Positions 12,859 to 20,414 are shown, counted from the first letter of the stretch. The stretch is 23,347 nt of DNA from CAZNGF01 sp964572855 (GCA_964572855.1 CAZNGF010000050.1:1-23347); one strand, 5' to 3'. Numbers and translations: made by a program. The notes: generated by a model from the sequence alone, not told the origin.

Positions 12859-14620
12859 GCTGGTTCACCACCTTGGTAGTTGGCTTGGGGAACGTGAAGG
12901 TGAACGTGCTCCCCTCGCCGAGCTTGGATTCTGCCCAGATTTTCCCTCCGTATTCCTCCACGATGCGCTTGCAGATGGCCAGCCCCGCGCCCGTACTGGC
13001 GAAGTTGTCCTGGTGCGGGTTGAGTCGCTCGAACAGCTCGAACACCTTGTCCAGGTATTCCTGCTCGATGCCGATGCCGTTGTCCCGAAGCGTGAACACG
13101 TACTCCAGACCGCGCTTGTGCCAATCCAATTCGACCCGCTTCCGTTCCCGCTCGTTGTACTTGACCCCGTTGGAGATCAGGTTGGCGAACAGTTGCCCGA
13201 CGCGCGTCCGGTTGGCGTAGATCACCGGGTATTCCTCCGGCAGCGCCAGCTCGACCTCGCCGAGCGAGGCCTCCAGGTCGTGCAGCACCTCGTCGAGCAC
13301 GTCGCCCAGGTTGAACAGCTCCTTCGGTTCGTCGCGCCGGCCGATGCTGGCCAGCTCGAGCAGGTCGTCGATCAGCCCCTTCATGCGCCGCGCCGCCCGC
13401 CCGATCGAGTTGAGGTAGTCCCGCCCCTCCTCGTCGAGCCGCTCGGTGTAGTCCTCCAGCACGTAAGAGCTGAACATCTCCAGCGTGCGCAGCGGCTCCT
13501 TGAGGTCGTGGCTCACGACGTGCGTGAACGCCTCCAGCCGCTCGTTGCTGGCCTTGAGCAGCTCGGTCTGCTCGCGCAGCCCCTCTTCGAGGCGCTTGTT
13601 TTCCGTGATGTCGTAGTAATAGTCGATGCGCCCGCCCTGATAGCGCTCGGTCGAGATCGGGATGCTGTTGTAGGCGAACGTGCGCTTGCCGTGCCCGTTT
13701 TGCAGCGCGATGGTCATCTTGGGCTCGTCGCCGGAGACGATCTTGGCCAGCTCGGTGCCCGCGTCGAACTTGGGCGCGGCCTCCTGGATCACGCGGTCGA
13801 GGTCGCGGCCCACCAGCCAGTCCTGGTTCAGCCCCAGCACGTGCGCCAGCGCCTTGTTGGCCCAGATGACCTCGCGGTTGCGGTCCAGAATCACGATCCC
13901 CGCATCCAGCGAGTCGATCGCGTCCTCGATCAACACGCGGTAGCGCGCCTCGGTCTCGCTCAGCCGGCGCTCGAGCTCGAACATCTCGCTCAGGTCGTGG
14001 AACTCCAGCGAGAGCCAGTCGCCGTCGCGCAGGAGCTGTGCCTCCACCGGGATCACCCGCTGGTTGACGGCCACCACGCGCATGGTCCAACGCGCCTCGC
14101 CGCGCGCGAACGCGTACTCCACTTGCTCGTAGGCCCGTGCGCGGTCTTCCGGGTGGACGAAGTCGAACAGGTCGCTGGGCTGGCCGAACACCGTACGCGC
14201 CCGCAGGTTGCCGGCGTGCACCCGCCCGGTCGCGTCCAGGCGCACGAGCATGTCCAGCGCGTGCTCCCAGGATTCATCCTCGCCGCGCCCCGCCGCGTCG
14301 GCCGGCGACCGGAACTGGAACAGTCCGAACCCCGCGCCGATGGCCATGTAGAAGAACACCGAGAACCACGGCCCCCACACCGGGTGCAGCCAGGACGGCG
14401 CGGTGAGCAGGAAGAGCACCCCCAGCATGCCGGTGAGGAAGCCAAACCCCGCCCCCCACAGCGGACCGAGCAAGACCCCGCTGGCGGCCAGCGGGAGCAT
14501 GAGCAGCGCGAAGGCCACGTTGCCGGCCCCCGGAAGCGCGAGCAACAGGACGAAGGTGACCCCGTAGCTGGCGACCACGGCCACCACCCGCAACCACGCC
14601 GGGTGCAAGCGCCGGCTCAT
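12830..14620 (-). CDS. Membrane sensor histidine kinase with two PAS domains
   Basis: 596 residues from the ATG at 14620, preceded by GGGAGGGTGG. About four membrane helices (roughly 8-30, 33-56, 57-75, 83-103) have short loops, so there is no large external sensor. A first PAS-like domain (about 115-212, FGQPSDLFDFVHPEDR) and a second (about 225-342, SLDAGIVILDRNREVIWANKA, ending in the PAC-type YYYDITENKR) follow. The HisKA box has phospho-accepting His371 in VVSHDLKEPLRTLEMF; the ATPase has the N box ANLISNGVKYNE (479-490), G1 DNGIGI (513-518) and G2 GAGLAI (544-549). This is the phytochrome-like kinase class, but there is no GAF or PHY module and no chromophore cysteine context. PAS ligands are unknown. 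It overlaps its response regulator by 29 bases. Confidence 0.92.
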   Translation of the reverse strand: MSRRLHPAWLRVVAVVASYGVTFVLLLALPGAGNVAFALLMLPLAASGVLLGPLWGAGFGFLTGMLGVLFLLTAPSWLHPVWGPWFSVFFYMAIGAGFGLFQFRSPADAAGRGEDESWEHALDMLVRLDATGRVHAGNLRARTVFGQPSDLFDFVHPEDRARAYEQVEYAFARGEARWTMRVVAVNQRVIPVEAQLLRDGDWLSLEFHDLSEMFELERRLSETEARYRVLIEDAIDSLDAGIVILDRNREVIWANKALAHVLGLNQDWLVGRDLDRVIQEAAPKFDAGTELAKIVSGDEPKMTIALQNGHGKRTFAYNSIPISTERYQGGRIDYYYDITENKRLEEGLREQTELLKASNERLEAFTHVVSHDLKEPLRTLEMFSSYVLEDYTERLDEEGRDYLNSIGRAARRMKGLIDDLLELASIGRRDEPKELFNLGDVLDEVLHDLEASLGEVELALPEEYPVIYANRTRVGQLFANLISNGVKYNERERKRVELDWHKRGLEYVFTLRDNGIGIEQEYLDKVFELFERLNPHQDNFASTGAGLAICKRIVEEYGGKIWAESKLGEGSTFTFTFPKPTTKVVNQHETAQDLVG

Positions 14621-14722
14621 CGGTCCACCCTCCCGCTCGTTCCCCCCAGGCTGCCCATAGTCAACGTGACGTCGACATCCTCTCCTTGACTGGTTTTGTC
14701 GGAAACGTCCTGGAACGGACCC

Positions 14723-14728
14723 AGTGTA
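14723..14728 (-). promoter_or_regulatory. Possible -10 box upstream of the sensor kinase
   Basis: TACACT on the minus strand, about 100 bases before the kinase start, without a recognisable -35 hexamer. It is the best -10 match I found in the 200-base interval between the CRP-like and kinase genes. A five-codon ORF with a good ribosome site (ATG at 14668) lies in the resulting leader. Confidence 0.25.
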
Positions 14729-14820
14729 ACCGCCGACGGCACGATCGGGGAAGGACACGCGTCCAGCGCCCGGGTATCCCCTTTCCAACCGGTTTGCGGA
14801 GGCGTCATCGCCGCGGGCGC

Positions 14821-15495
14821 TTAGATGATAAGGTTGGGGCTCAACGGGATGGGGAACGGCTCGGCCAGCCCCTCCAGGCTGTCGGGGTCGAGCACCGTGA
14901 TCTTGCGGTCGTCCACCGCGATCACGCCGCGTTCCTCCAGCTCGCCCAGCGTGCGGATGGCGGTCTTGGAGGAGACGCCGGCCATCTCGGCCAGCTCGGT
15001 GCGCGAGAGCTCGATGCCGCTTTCGCCCAGCTTGAGGATGAGGCGGGCCAGACGCTCCTTGCTGCCGTTGTAGCTGCGCTCGGAGAGCTTGAACTGAAAG
15101 GCCTTCAATTCCAGCGAGACCTTCTCGAACAGCCGGAAGATGACCGACGGGTGCTTGAGCAGGAAGGCGTAGAAGTCCCCCCGCTCGACAAACCCGACCG
15201 TCGAGCGCGTGAGCGTCTTGGTGTAGGCGATGTGCACGCCCTTGTCGAACAGCGTGGTCTCGCCCAGGATCTCGCCCGGGCCCAACAGCTTGAGAATCTG
15301 TTTCTTGCCGCCCAGCGAGCGCTTGACCTCCTTGACCTGCCCCTCGAACAGCAGGTAGAACCCGAAGGTGGGCGCGCCCTCCTGGTAGACGATCTCGCCC
15401 GGGCCGTACTTGATGTGTTTGGTCAGCTCGTCCAGTTCGGACAGGTCACGCGAGCTCAGGTCGGAAAAGACCGTGAAATCTTTCAGCCCTAACAT
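14821..15495 (-). CDS. CRP/FNR-superfamily transcription regulator
   Basis: 224 residues. Residues about 5-115 form a cyclic-nucleotide-binding fold (GEIVYQEGAPTFGFYLLFEGQVKEV, LLGPGEILGETTLF). About 118-145 is the long dimer helix, and about 160-190 a winged helix-turn-helix (SRTELAEMAGVSSKTAIRTLGELEERG). The phosphate-binding cassette reads GETTLFDKGVHIAYT; the Arg-Ser pair that grips cAMP in E. coli CRP is absent. There is no N-terminal FNR cysteine cluster either, so the effector is neither clearly cAMP nor an iron-sulfur cluster. It lies 41 bases after the Lrp-type gene on the same strand and probably shares its transcript. GGGGAGAGGG precedes the ATG. Confidence 0.92.
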   Translation of the reverse strand: MLGLKDFTVFSDLSSRDLSELDELTKHIKYGPGEIVYQEGAPTFGFYLLFEGQVKEVKRSLGGKKQILKLLGPGEILGETTLFDKGVHIAYTKTLTRSTVGFVERGDFYAFLLKHPSVIFRLFEKVSLELKAFQFKLSERSYNGSKERLARLILKLGESGIELSRTELAEMAGVSSKTAIRTLGELEERGVIAVDDRKITVLDPDSLEGLAEPFPIPLSPNLII

Positions 15496-15536
15496 AACCC
15501 TCTCCCCTCACCACTGTTGGATGGCTTTGCGAACGC

Positions 15537-15983
15537 CTAGAGCAGTCGCAACGGACTGTTTTCTTTGCCGATACCCAACACGACGGACGTGTTCGTTCCC
15601 TCCACGTACTGGTTGCTCAGCAGCCGCTTGATCTCGTGATTCATCGCCTCGGTGTCCTTGAACTTGCCGATCGTGACCACGTCGAAGTCGCCGGTCGTCT
15701 CGAACACGTGGGTCAAGCTCCGGTGGCTAATGAGCTCCTTCATCACCTCGGTCAGGTGCTCGCCGTGGACCTTGAGCTGAATCACGGCGGTGAGCCCGAA
15801 ACCCAGCTTGCCGTAGTCCACCACCGGCCGATATCCCTGGATCACCTCGTCCTTTTCCAGCGCGCTCAGCCGGTTGCTGACCGTGGTGGTGGCCACGCCC
15901 AGGGACGTGGCAATCTGCCGCAAGCTCGCCCGCCCATCCTTTTCAAGTTCGGATAGAATCTCCAAATCCAGGTTTTTGTACAT
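15537..15983 (-). CDS. Lrp/AsnC-family transcription regulator
   Basis: 148 residues, the standard length. The N-terminal helix-turn-helix (LDLEILSELEKDGRASLRQI, then VATTTVSNRLSALE) is followed by the linker strand GYRPVVDYGKLGF. The C-terminal RAM/ACT-like domain (about 65-140, TAVIQLKV and FETTGDFDVVTIGKF) has the GDFD loop where amino-acid effectors bind in this family. Such proteins form octamers and respond to amino acids or other metabolites. It is divergent from glnA with 226 bases between the starts, and an inverted repeat overlies the glnA -35 box, so glnA is a plausible target. Start at 15983; its ribosome site (AAGG) is weak. Confidence 0.93.
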   Translation of the reverse strand: MYKNLDLEILSELEKDGRASLRQIATSLGVATTTVSNRLSALEKDEVIQGYRPVVDYGKLGFGLTAVIQLKVHGEHLTEVMKELISHRSLTHVFETTGDFDVVTIGKFKDTEAMNHEIKRLLSNQYVEGTNTSVVLGIGKENSPLRLL

Positions 15984-16056
15984 TGCCTTGGCAGTCTAGC
16001 ACGGATTCCGTTCCCGTGCAAGACATTTCACTCCCCTCTATGTCCAATTAGAGCTC

Positions 16057-16085
16057 ACTATAGAGGACGTTCGCAACAAAACCAA
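16057..16085 (-). promoter_or_regulatory. Predicted promoter of the lrp-type/crp-type operon
   Basis: On the minus strand: TTGGTT (16080-16085), 17 bases, TATAGT (16057-16062). This gives a leader of about 65 bases before the Lrp-type ATG. Confidence 0.5.
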
Positions 16086-16112
16086 GCTTGAATATACCTC
16101 CAAAACAAAACG

Positions 16113-16133
16113 ATTGTCAGTAAATTTGACAAT
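16113..16133. promoter_or_regulatory. Inverted-repeat operator over the glnA -35 box
   Basis: Perfect half-sites ATTGTCA (16113-16119) and TGACAAT (16127-16133) separated by seven bases (GTAAATT). The right half covers the TTGACA -35 hexamer. The inner 15 bases have the size and AT-rich centre of Lrp-family sites, and an Lrp-type gene is transcribed divergently; a CRP-fold regulator is the alternative binder. Confidence 0.6.
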
Positions 16134-16154
16134 TAATCCATTCTTTGATAGGAT
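16126..16154 (+). promoter_or_regulatory. Predicted promoter of glnA
   Basis: A perfect TTGACA (16126-16131), 17 bases, TAGGAT (16149-16154). Transcription would start near 16161, giving a leader of about 50 bases. The surrounding AT-rich stretch contrasts with the GC-rich genes. Confidence 0.75.
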
Positions 16155-16209
16155 GGCTCGCATCCCAGTTCCACCGGGCCTTGCGGGCGCCGGGAGAATC
16201 GAGGTCACG

Positions 16210-17544
16210 ATGAACGAAACCGCCAGGGACGTGTTGAAACGAGCCGAGGCCGAAGGGGTCTCCTTCATTCGCTTGCAGTTCACCGACATTCTGGGCATCC
16301 CCAAGAACGTCGAGATCCCGGCGCAACACCTCGAGGGCGTGCTGGAACGGGGCATCGCCTTCGACGGCTCCTCGATCCAGGGTTTCGTGCGGATCTTCGA
16401 GTCGGACATGTACCTCTACCCCGATCCCGGGACGTTTGTGGTCCATCCCTGGAGCGCGGACAACGGCAAGACCGCCACGCTCATCTGCGACGTGCACCTG
16501 CCGGACGGGACGCCGTTCACGGGCGACCCGCGCTTCGCGCTCAAGCGCCAGCTCGAGCGCGCCGCCGCGCTCGGCTACGAGTTCAACGTCGGGCCCGAGC
16601 CCGAGTTCTTCCTGCTCGTGCCGGACGAGCACAACCGCTCGCAACCGCATGTACACGACCACGGCGGCTACTTCGACCTCGACCCTTTGGACAAGGGCGA
16701 GCTCGCGCGCAAGGACATCGTGGTGGCGCTGGAGCGGATGGGCTTCGAGGTCGAGGCCGCCCACCACGAGGTCGCGCCCAGCCAGCACGAGATCGACTTC
16801 CGCTACGCCGACGCCCTGCGCACGGCGGACAACATCCTGATGTTCAAGATCGCGACCAAAAAGATCGCCCTCACTCACGGCCTGCACGCCACCTTCATGC
16901 CCAAGCCGATCGCCGGCATCAACGGCTCGGGCATGCACTGCCACCTCTCGCTGTTTCGGGACGGCACAAACGCCTTCTACGCGCCCGACTCGGACTATGG
17001 CTTGAGCGAGGCGGCCCGGCACTTCATCGGCGGGCTCATCGCCCACGCACGCGGGCTGGCCGCCATCACCAACCCGCTGGTCAACTCCTACAAGCGGCTC
17101 GTGCCGGGCTACGAGGCGCCCGTGAACATCTCGTGGGCGCGCCAGAACCGCTCGGCGCTCGTGCGCGTGCCGGCCTCGCACACGCCCGAGGTCTCGACCC
17201 GCGTCGAGCTGCGCAACCCGGACCCGACGTGCAACCCGTATCTGGCCTTCGCGGCCATCCTGGCCGCCGGCCTGGACGGGCTCGAACGCAAGTTGGCCCC
17301 GCCCGCGCCCGTGGAGGAAAACATCTACGAGATGACCGACGCCCAGCGGCAAGAGCGATCCATCGGCACGCTGCCGGGCACGCTGGACGAGGCGCTGGGG
17401 CACCTGCAGGCGGACGAGGTCGTGTGCGCCAGCCTGGGGGACCACGTGTTGGCCAAATTCGTCGAGGCCAAGGCGCAGGAGATCGAAGAGTACCGGCTCC
17501 GGGTGACGGCCTGGGAGCTGGAGCGCTACCTGGCCTACTACTAG
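16210..17544 (+). CDS. glnA: Glutamine synthetase type I (alpha-like)
   Basis: 444 residues, the length of the shorter GSI-alpha class. Motifs: FDGSSIQGF (51-59), the metal and glutamate ligands in GPEPEFF (128-134), HHEVAPSQHE (185-194), NGSGMHCH (238-245), NSYKRLVPGYE (292-302) and RNPDPTCNPYL (335-345). The enzyme makes glutamine from glutamate, ammonia and ATP as a dodecamer. Arg61 in GFVRIFESDMYLYPD matches the arginine linked to feedback inhibition in Bacillus-type enzymes. The region NIYEMTDAQRQERSIG lacks the NLYDLPPEE context around the adenylylated tyrosine of GSI-beta, so control is more likely by feedback and transcription. The ATG at 16210 has GAGGT upstream; an earlier ATG at 16114 would put the promoter inside the gene. 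Confidence 0.96.
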   Translation: MNETARDVLKRAEAEGVSFIRLQFTDILGIPKNVEIPAQHLEGVLERGIAFDGSSIQGFVRIFESDMYLYPDPGTFVVHPWSADNGKTATLICDVHLPDGTPFTGDPRFALKRQLERAAALGYEFNVGPEPEFFLLVPDEHNRSQPHVHDHGGYFDLDPLDKGELARKDIVVALERMGFEVEAAHHEVAPSQHEIDFRYADALRTADNILMFKIATKKIALTHGLHATFMPKPIAGINGSGMHCHLSLFRDGTNAFYAPDSDYGLSEAARHFIGGLIAHARGLAAITNPLVNSYKRLVPGYEAPVNISWARQNRSALVRVPASHTPEVSTRVELRNPDPTCNPYLAFAAILAAGLDGLERKLAPPAPVEENIYEMTDAQRQERSIGTLPGTLDEALGHLQADEVVCASLGDHVLAKFVEAKAQEIEEYRLRVTAWELERYLAYY

Positions 17545-17606
17545 CCAGGGGGGTGTGCGACAAGACGAACCCGATCGGGGCGGTCAACCGCGCCCCCACG
17601 CGTCGG

Positions 17607-17635
17607 TTGCCGCCCCGCTCCCTCCCCGTTATAAA
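17607..17635 (+). promoter_or_regulatory. Predicted leaderless promoter of nadE
   Basis: TTGCCG (17607-17612), 17 bases, TATAAA (17630-17635), six bases, ATG at 17642. No ribosome site is present. This is the same -35 hexamer, spacer and start distance as at the shikimate-kinase-like gene. Confidence 0.7.
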
Positions 17636-17641
17636 TCCCGC

Positions 17642-18430
17642 ATGAGCACTTCATTGCGCTTGCGCGACCCCGGCGCCACCGTGCGCGATCTGGAGATGTT
17701 CGTCTTCGAGCACGTCGGGCGCCGCCGCGGCGCGCTGCTGGGCTTGAGCGGCGGGCTGGACTCGTCGGTCGTGCTGGCGCTGGCCGCGCGCGCGCTGGGC
17801 CCCGAACGCGTCCTGGGCCTGCTGCTGCCCGACGGCACCCACACACCGGAGCGGGACATGGAGGACGCCCGGGACTGGGCTCGACACCTGGGCGTCGAGC
17901 TCCAGACGGTTTCGCTTCGGACGCCGCTGCGCGACCTTGCCGCGCTCCTGCCCGACGCGGTCGCGCGCGACCCGCGCGCCTGGGGCAACGTCAAGGCGCG
18001 CCTGCGCATGACGCTGCTCTACGCGCTGGCCAACGCCCAGGACCGCCTCGTGCTGGGGACGGGCAACCGGTCCGAATGGCTGCTGGGCTACTTCACCAAA
18101 CACGGCGACGGGGCCGCCGACCTCCAACCGCTGGGCGCGCTCTACAAGACCCAAGTACGCCAACTCGGCGCCGCGCTCAACGTCCCGCTCGCCGTCCTGG
18201 ACAAGCCGCCGAGCGCCGCGCTCTGGGAGGGGCAGACCGACGAACGCGAGCTGGGCGACACGTACGACACGATCGACCGGGTACTGCACGAGGGCGTGGA
18301 CCGGGGCCACCCGCCGCGGGAGATCGCCCAGTCCCTCGGCCTGGACGAACGGCGCGTGCGCGACCTGCTGAGCCGGGTCGCCACCCACGCCCACAAGCGC
18401 GAGCCCGCCCCGCGCCCCGAGGTAGGGTAG
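17642..18430 (+). CDS. nadE: NH3-dependent NAD+ synthetase
   Basis: 262 residues, the short ammonia-using form without the glutaminase (nitrilase) domain. The ATP-pyrophosphatase loop SGGLDSSVVLAL (36-47) is followed by GTGNRSEWLLGYFTKHGDGAADLQPLG in pieces typical of NadE, and SAALWEGQTDERELGDTYD near the C-terminus. It converts deamido-NAD+ to NAD+ using ATP and free ammonia in the cytosol. It lies 97 bases after glnA with its own leaderless promoter, so it may be read both from that promoter and by read-through. Being next to glutamine synthetase places two ammonia users together. The CAP lipoprotein gene follows after three bases. Confidence 0.94.
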   Translation: MSTSLRLRDPGATVRDLEMFVFEHVGRRRGALLGLSGGLDSSVVLALAARALGPERVLGLLLPDGTHTPERDMEDARDWARHLGVELQTVSLRTPLRDLAALLPDAVARDPRAWGNVKARLRMTLLYALANAQDRLVLGTGNRSEWLLGYFTKHGDGAADLQPLGALYKTQVRQLGAALNVPLAVLDKPPSAALWEGQTDERELGDTYDTIDRVLHEGVDRGHPPREIAQSLGLDERRVRDLLSRVATHAHKREPAPRPEVG

Positions 18431-18433
18431 GCG

Positions 18434-19042
18434 ATGCGCGCGCCGCGCCGGTTGCGACCGCTCTGCGCCCTGGCGGGCGCGTGCCTCTGGCTCCTGGGCT
18501 GCTCGCTGCAACCGCGCCCCGAGGCCGTGGCCCTGCCCCCCATCGTCGCTCCGAGCCTGAGCGCCTCCGGCGCGCCCGCCTCGGCCGCTGGGGCGGCGAT
18601 CGAGAACCGCTCCACCGGGGACGATCAACGCGCCTACGAGCTGAGCGCTCAGGTCAACGCCCGGCGCTCGGGCGCCGGACGCCCCGTGCTGCGTTGGAAC
18701 GCCACGCTCTATCGCGCGGCGTTGGCCCGCGCGCGTGCCTTGGCCGCCCCCCCCGCCTGCTGGCTCCCCGACCCCGACGGCTGCCTCACCCCCGACGCGT
18801 TCGCACAGCGCTTGCAGGCGGGCGGCTACGACTTCGACCGCGCGCTCGAGCTGAGCCACGTGGGCGTGGAGGGGACGTGGACGCCAACGGCGGTCGTCAC
18901 GGCCTGGGGACAAGTCGATCCGCACCAGCAGCGCCTCCAAGACCGCATCGTGGACGAAATCGGGGCGGCCGTCGTGCGGGCCGGCCCGCTCACGCTCGCC
19001 GTCGTCGTGCTCGGCCGGCGGCGCCCCTCGTCCGATTCCTAA
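18434..19042 (+). CDS. CAP/SCP-domain lipoprotein
   Basis: 202 residues. The N-terminal signal ends in a lipobox LLGC (Cys23), so the product should be lipid-anchored outside the cytoplasmic membrane. After an Ala/Pro/Ser-rich linker (about 24-60), residues about 65-195 resemble the CAP (cysteine-rich secretory/SCP) fold: a first helix region ELSAQVNARRSGAGRPVLRWNATLYRAAL, a TPTAVVTAWGQVDPHQQRL segment matching the usual PEEVVxAWxxSPGHRxNL, and a closing strand LTLAVVVLGRR. Several usual CAP histidines and glutamates are replaced, so it is a divergent member. Bacterial CAP proteins have diverse or unknown roles. Start 18434, three bases after nadE; no clear ribosome site, so translation is probably coupled. 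Confidence 0.72.
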   Translation: MRAPRRLRPLCALAGACLWLLGCSLQPRPEAVALPPIVAPSLSASGAPASAAGAAIENRSTGDDQRAYELSAQVNARRSGAGRPVLRWNATLYRAALARARALAAPPACWLPDPDGCLTPDAFAQRLQAGGYDFDRALELSHVGVEGTWTPTAVVTAWGQVDPHQQRLQDRIVDEIGAAVVRAGPLTLAVVVLGRRRPSSDS

Positions 19043-19136
19043 AAAGATCACGACACACACATCCCGTTCATCCTGGCGAGAAACGCGCAATAACAACGAT
19101 AGAGCGCACTTATGCGGTCAATCTTTTTTCACCCTC

Positions 19137-19166
19137 TAGACAACGCGGCGCGAACTCTGCTATAGT
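19137..19166 (+). promoter_or_regulatory. Predicted promoter of the amino-acid ABC transporter operon
   Basis: TAGACA (19137-19142), 18 bases, TATAGT (19161-19166). Transcription from about 19173 gives a leader of about 125 bases, the longest predicted in the window. Confidence 0.6.
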
Positions 19167-19278
19167 GAAAGTGGGCGCACGCGGACGGTTGCCCCCACAC
19201 GATTTGCAAACACGACCATCAGCGTAACAGGAGGTGATGCAACCCCGTCTTGTTTTGGACCAAAGGGTCCGATTACAA

Positions 19279-19294
19279 AAACCTAAGGAGGTTT
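19279..19294 (+). promoter_or_regulatory. Ribosome site of aapJ inside a small hairpin
   Basis: AAACCT and AGGTTT (six pairs) flank a four-base AAGG loop. The Shine-Dalgarno AAGGAGG (19285-19291) is partly in the loop and partly in the 3' arm, so base pairing would mask part of it. It also decides the TTG start at 19298, seven bases-odd downstream. Confidence 0.5.
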
Positions 19295-19297
19295 CCT

Positions 19298-20320
19298 TTG
19301 AAGAGGATTCTGATTGCAGTTGCCGTCTTTGCGTTCTTGCTCCCCATGATCACGACCACCGCCCAGGACGGCGGCACGCTGGCCACCGTGCTGGCACGCG
19401 GCACGCTCATCTGTGGCGGCAACGGCTCGCTGCCGGGCTTTGGCTTCCTGGACGCCGCCAGCGGCGAGTTCAGCGGGTTCGACATCGACTACTGCAAGGC
19501 CATCGCGGCCGCGCTCGACGTCGACTTGGAGATCGTGCCCCTGACCGCCGGCGAGCGCTTCACGGCACTGCAGACCGGCCAGATCGACGTGCTGATCCGC
19601 AACACGACCTGGACGCTGACGCGCGACTCGCAAGAGGTAGCCGCCAACTTCGCGCCCACCACCTTCTACGACGGCCAGGGCTTTATCGTGCGCCGCAGCG
19701 ACGGGATCGGCTCGATCCAGGATCTCGACGGCGCGACCGTGTGCGTGACCTCGGGCACGACCACCGAGGGCAACCTGGCCGACGCCTTCCGACAGCGCGG
19801 GCTGGACCTCAACACCCAGGTGTTCGCCGAGACCGAGGCCGCCTTCGGGGCCTACGACTCGGGCGCCTGCGACGCCTACACCAGCGACAAGTCCCAGCTC
19901 GCGTCGCTGCGCACCACGGCCAGCGACCCGAGCAACCACGTCATCCTGCCCGACACGATCTCCAAGGAGCCCCTGGGTCCGCTGACCCGCCACGGCGACG
20001 ACGAGTGGTTTGACGTGGTCAAGTGGGTCACGTTTGCGACCTTCGCGGCCGAGGAGTTCGGAATCACGCAGGACAACGTGGGCAGCATCACCAGCGACAA
20101 CCCGAGCGTCAACCGCTTCCTCGGCACCGAGGGCGGGCTGGCCGCCAAGCTCAACCTGCCCAACGACGCCTGGGCGGCCAACGTGATCGCCGCGGTCGGC
20201 AACTACGGCGAGATCTACGAGCGGCACCTGGGCCCCAACGGGCTCGACATCCCGCGCGACGGCTCGCTGAACGCGCTCTGGACCGACGGCGGTTTGGTCT
20301 ACGCGCCCGCGTGGCGTTAG
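19298..20320 (+). CDS. aapJ: General L-amino-acid ABC transporter, periplasmic binding protein
   Basis: 340 residues from a TTG start at 19298, chosen for the strong AAGGAGG upstream. The N-terminus is a Sec signal peptide (KRILIAVAVFAFLLP, likely cut after TTTA) with no lipobox, so the mature protein is probably free in a periplasm. The family pattern is clear: GTLATVLARGTLICGGNGSLPGFGF, SGFDIDYCKAIAAAL, ERFTALQTGQIDVLIRNTTWTLTRD, then GTTTEGN and GACDAYTSDKSQLA. AapJ/BztA proteins bind a broad range of polar and acidic amino acids; substrate range here is inferred. A 13-bp hairpin after the stop separates it from the permease genes. Confidence 0.94.
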   Translation: MKRILIAVAVFAFLLPMITTTAQDGGTLATVLARGTLICGGNGSLPGFGFLDAASGEFSGFDIDYCKAIAAALDVDLEIVPLTAGERFTALQTGQIDVLIRNTTWTLTRDSQEVAANFAPTTFYDGQGFIVRRSDGIGSIQDLDGATVCVTSGTTTEGNLADAFRQRGLDLNTQVFAETEAAFGAYDSGACDAYTSDKSQLASLRTTASDPSNHVILPDTISKEPLGPLTRHGDDEWFDVVKWVTFATFAAEEFGITQDNVGSITSDNPSVNRFLGTEGGLAAKLNLPNDAWAANVIAAVGNYGEIYERHLGPNGLDIPRDGSLNALWTDGGLVYAPAWR

Positions 20321-20349
20321 CCTGAACCGGCTTTAGCGGACGTGTCCGG

Positions 20350-20380
20350 GGGACCGCCTGTGCCCATCACAGGCGGTCCC
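20350..20380 (+). terminator. Intercistronic hairpin between aapJ and aapQ
   Basis: A perfect 13-bp stem (20350-20362 with 20368-20380) with a five-base CCCAT loop, followed by TTCTCC but no proper T-run. In many ABC operons such a hairpin partly stops or protects transcripts so that the binding protein is made in excess over the permeases. Confidence 0.75.
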
Positions 20381-20414
20381 TTCTCCAACCCGGCAGCGTG
20401 CAACGAGGGGACCC

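Noticed and set aside
14621..14788. Longer sensor kinase start at 14788
   Set aside because: The extra 56 residues are low-complexity and precede a strong ribosome site and the first membrane helix at 14620.
16114..16209. Upstream ATG for glnA at 16114
   Set aside because: It would place the perfect -35 box and the operator within the coding region; family proteins begin near the ATG at 16210.
19234..20013. A 259-codon frame starting beside AGGAGGTG in the transporter leader
   Set aside because: It runs almost wholly through aapJ in another frame with His/Arg-rich shadow composition; the ribosome site is only two bases from the ATG.
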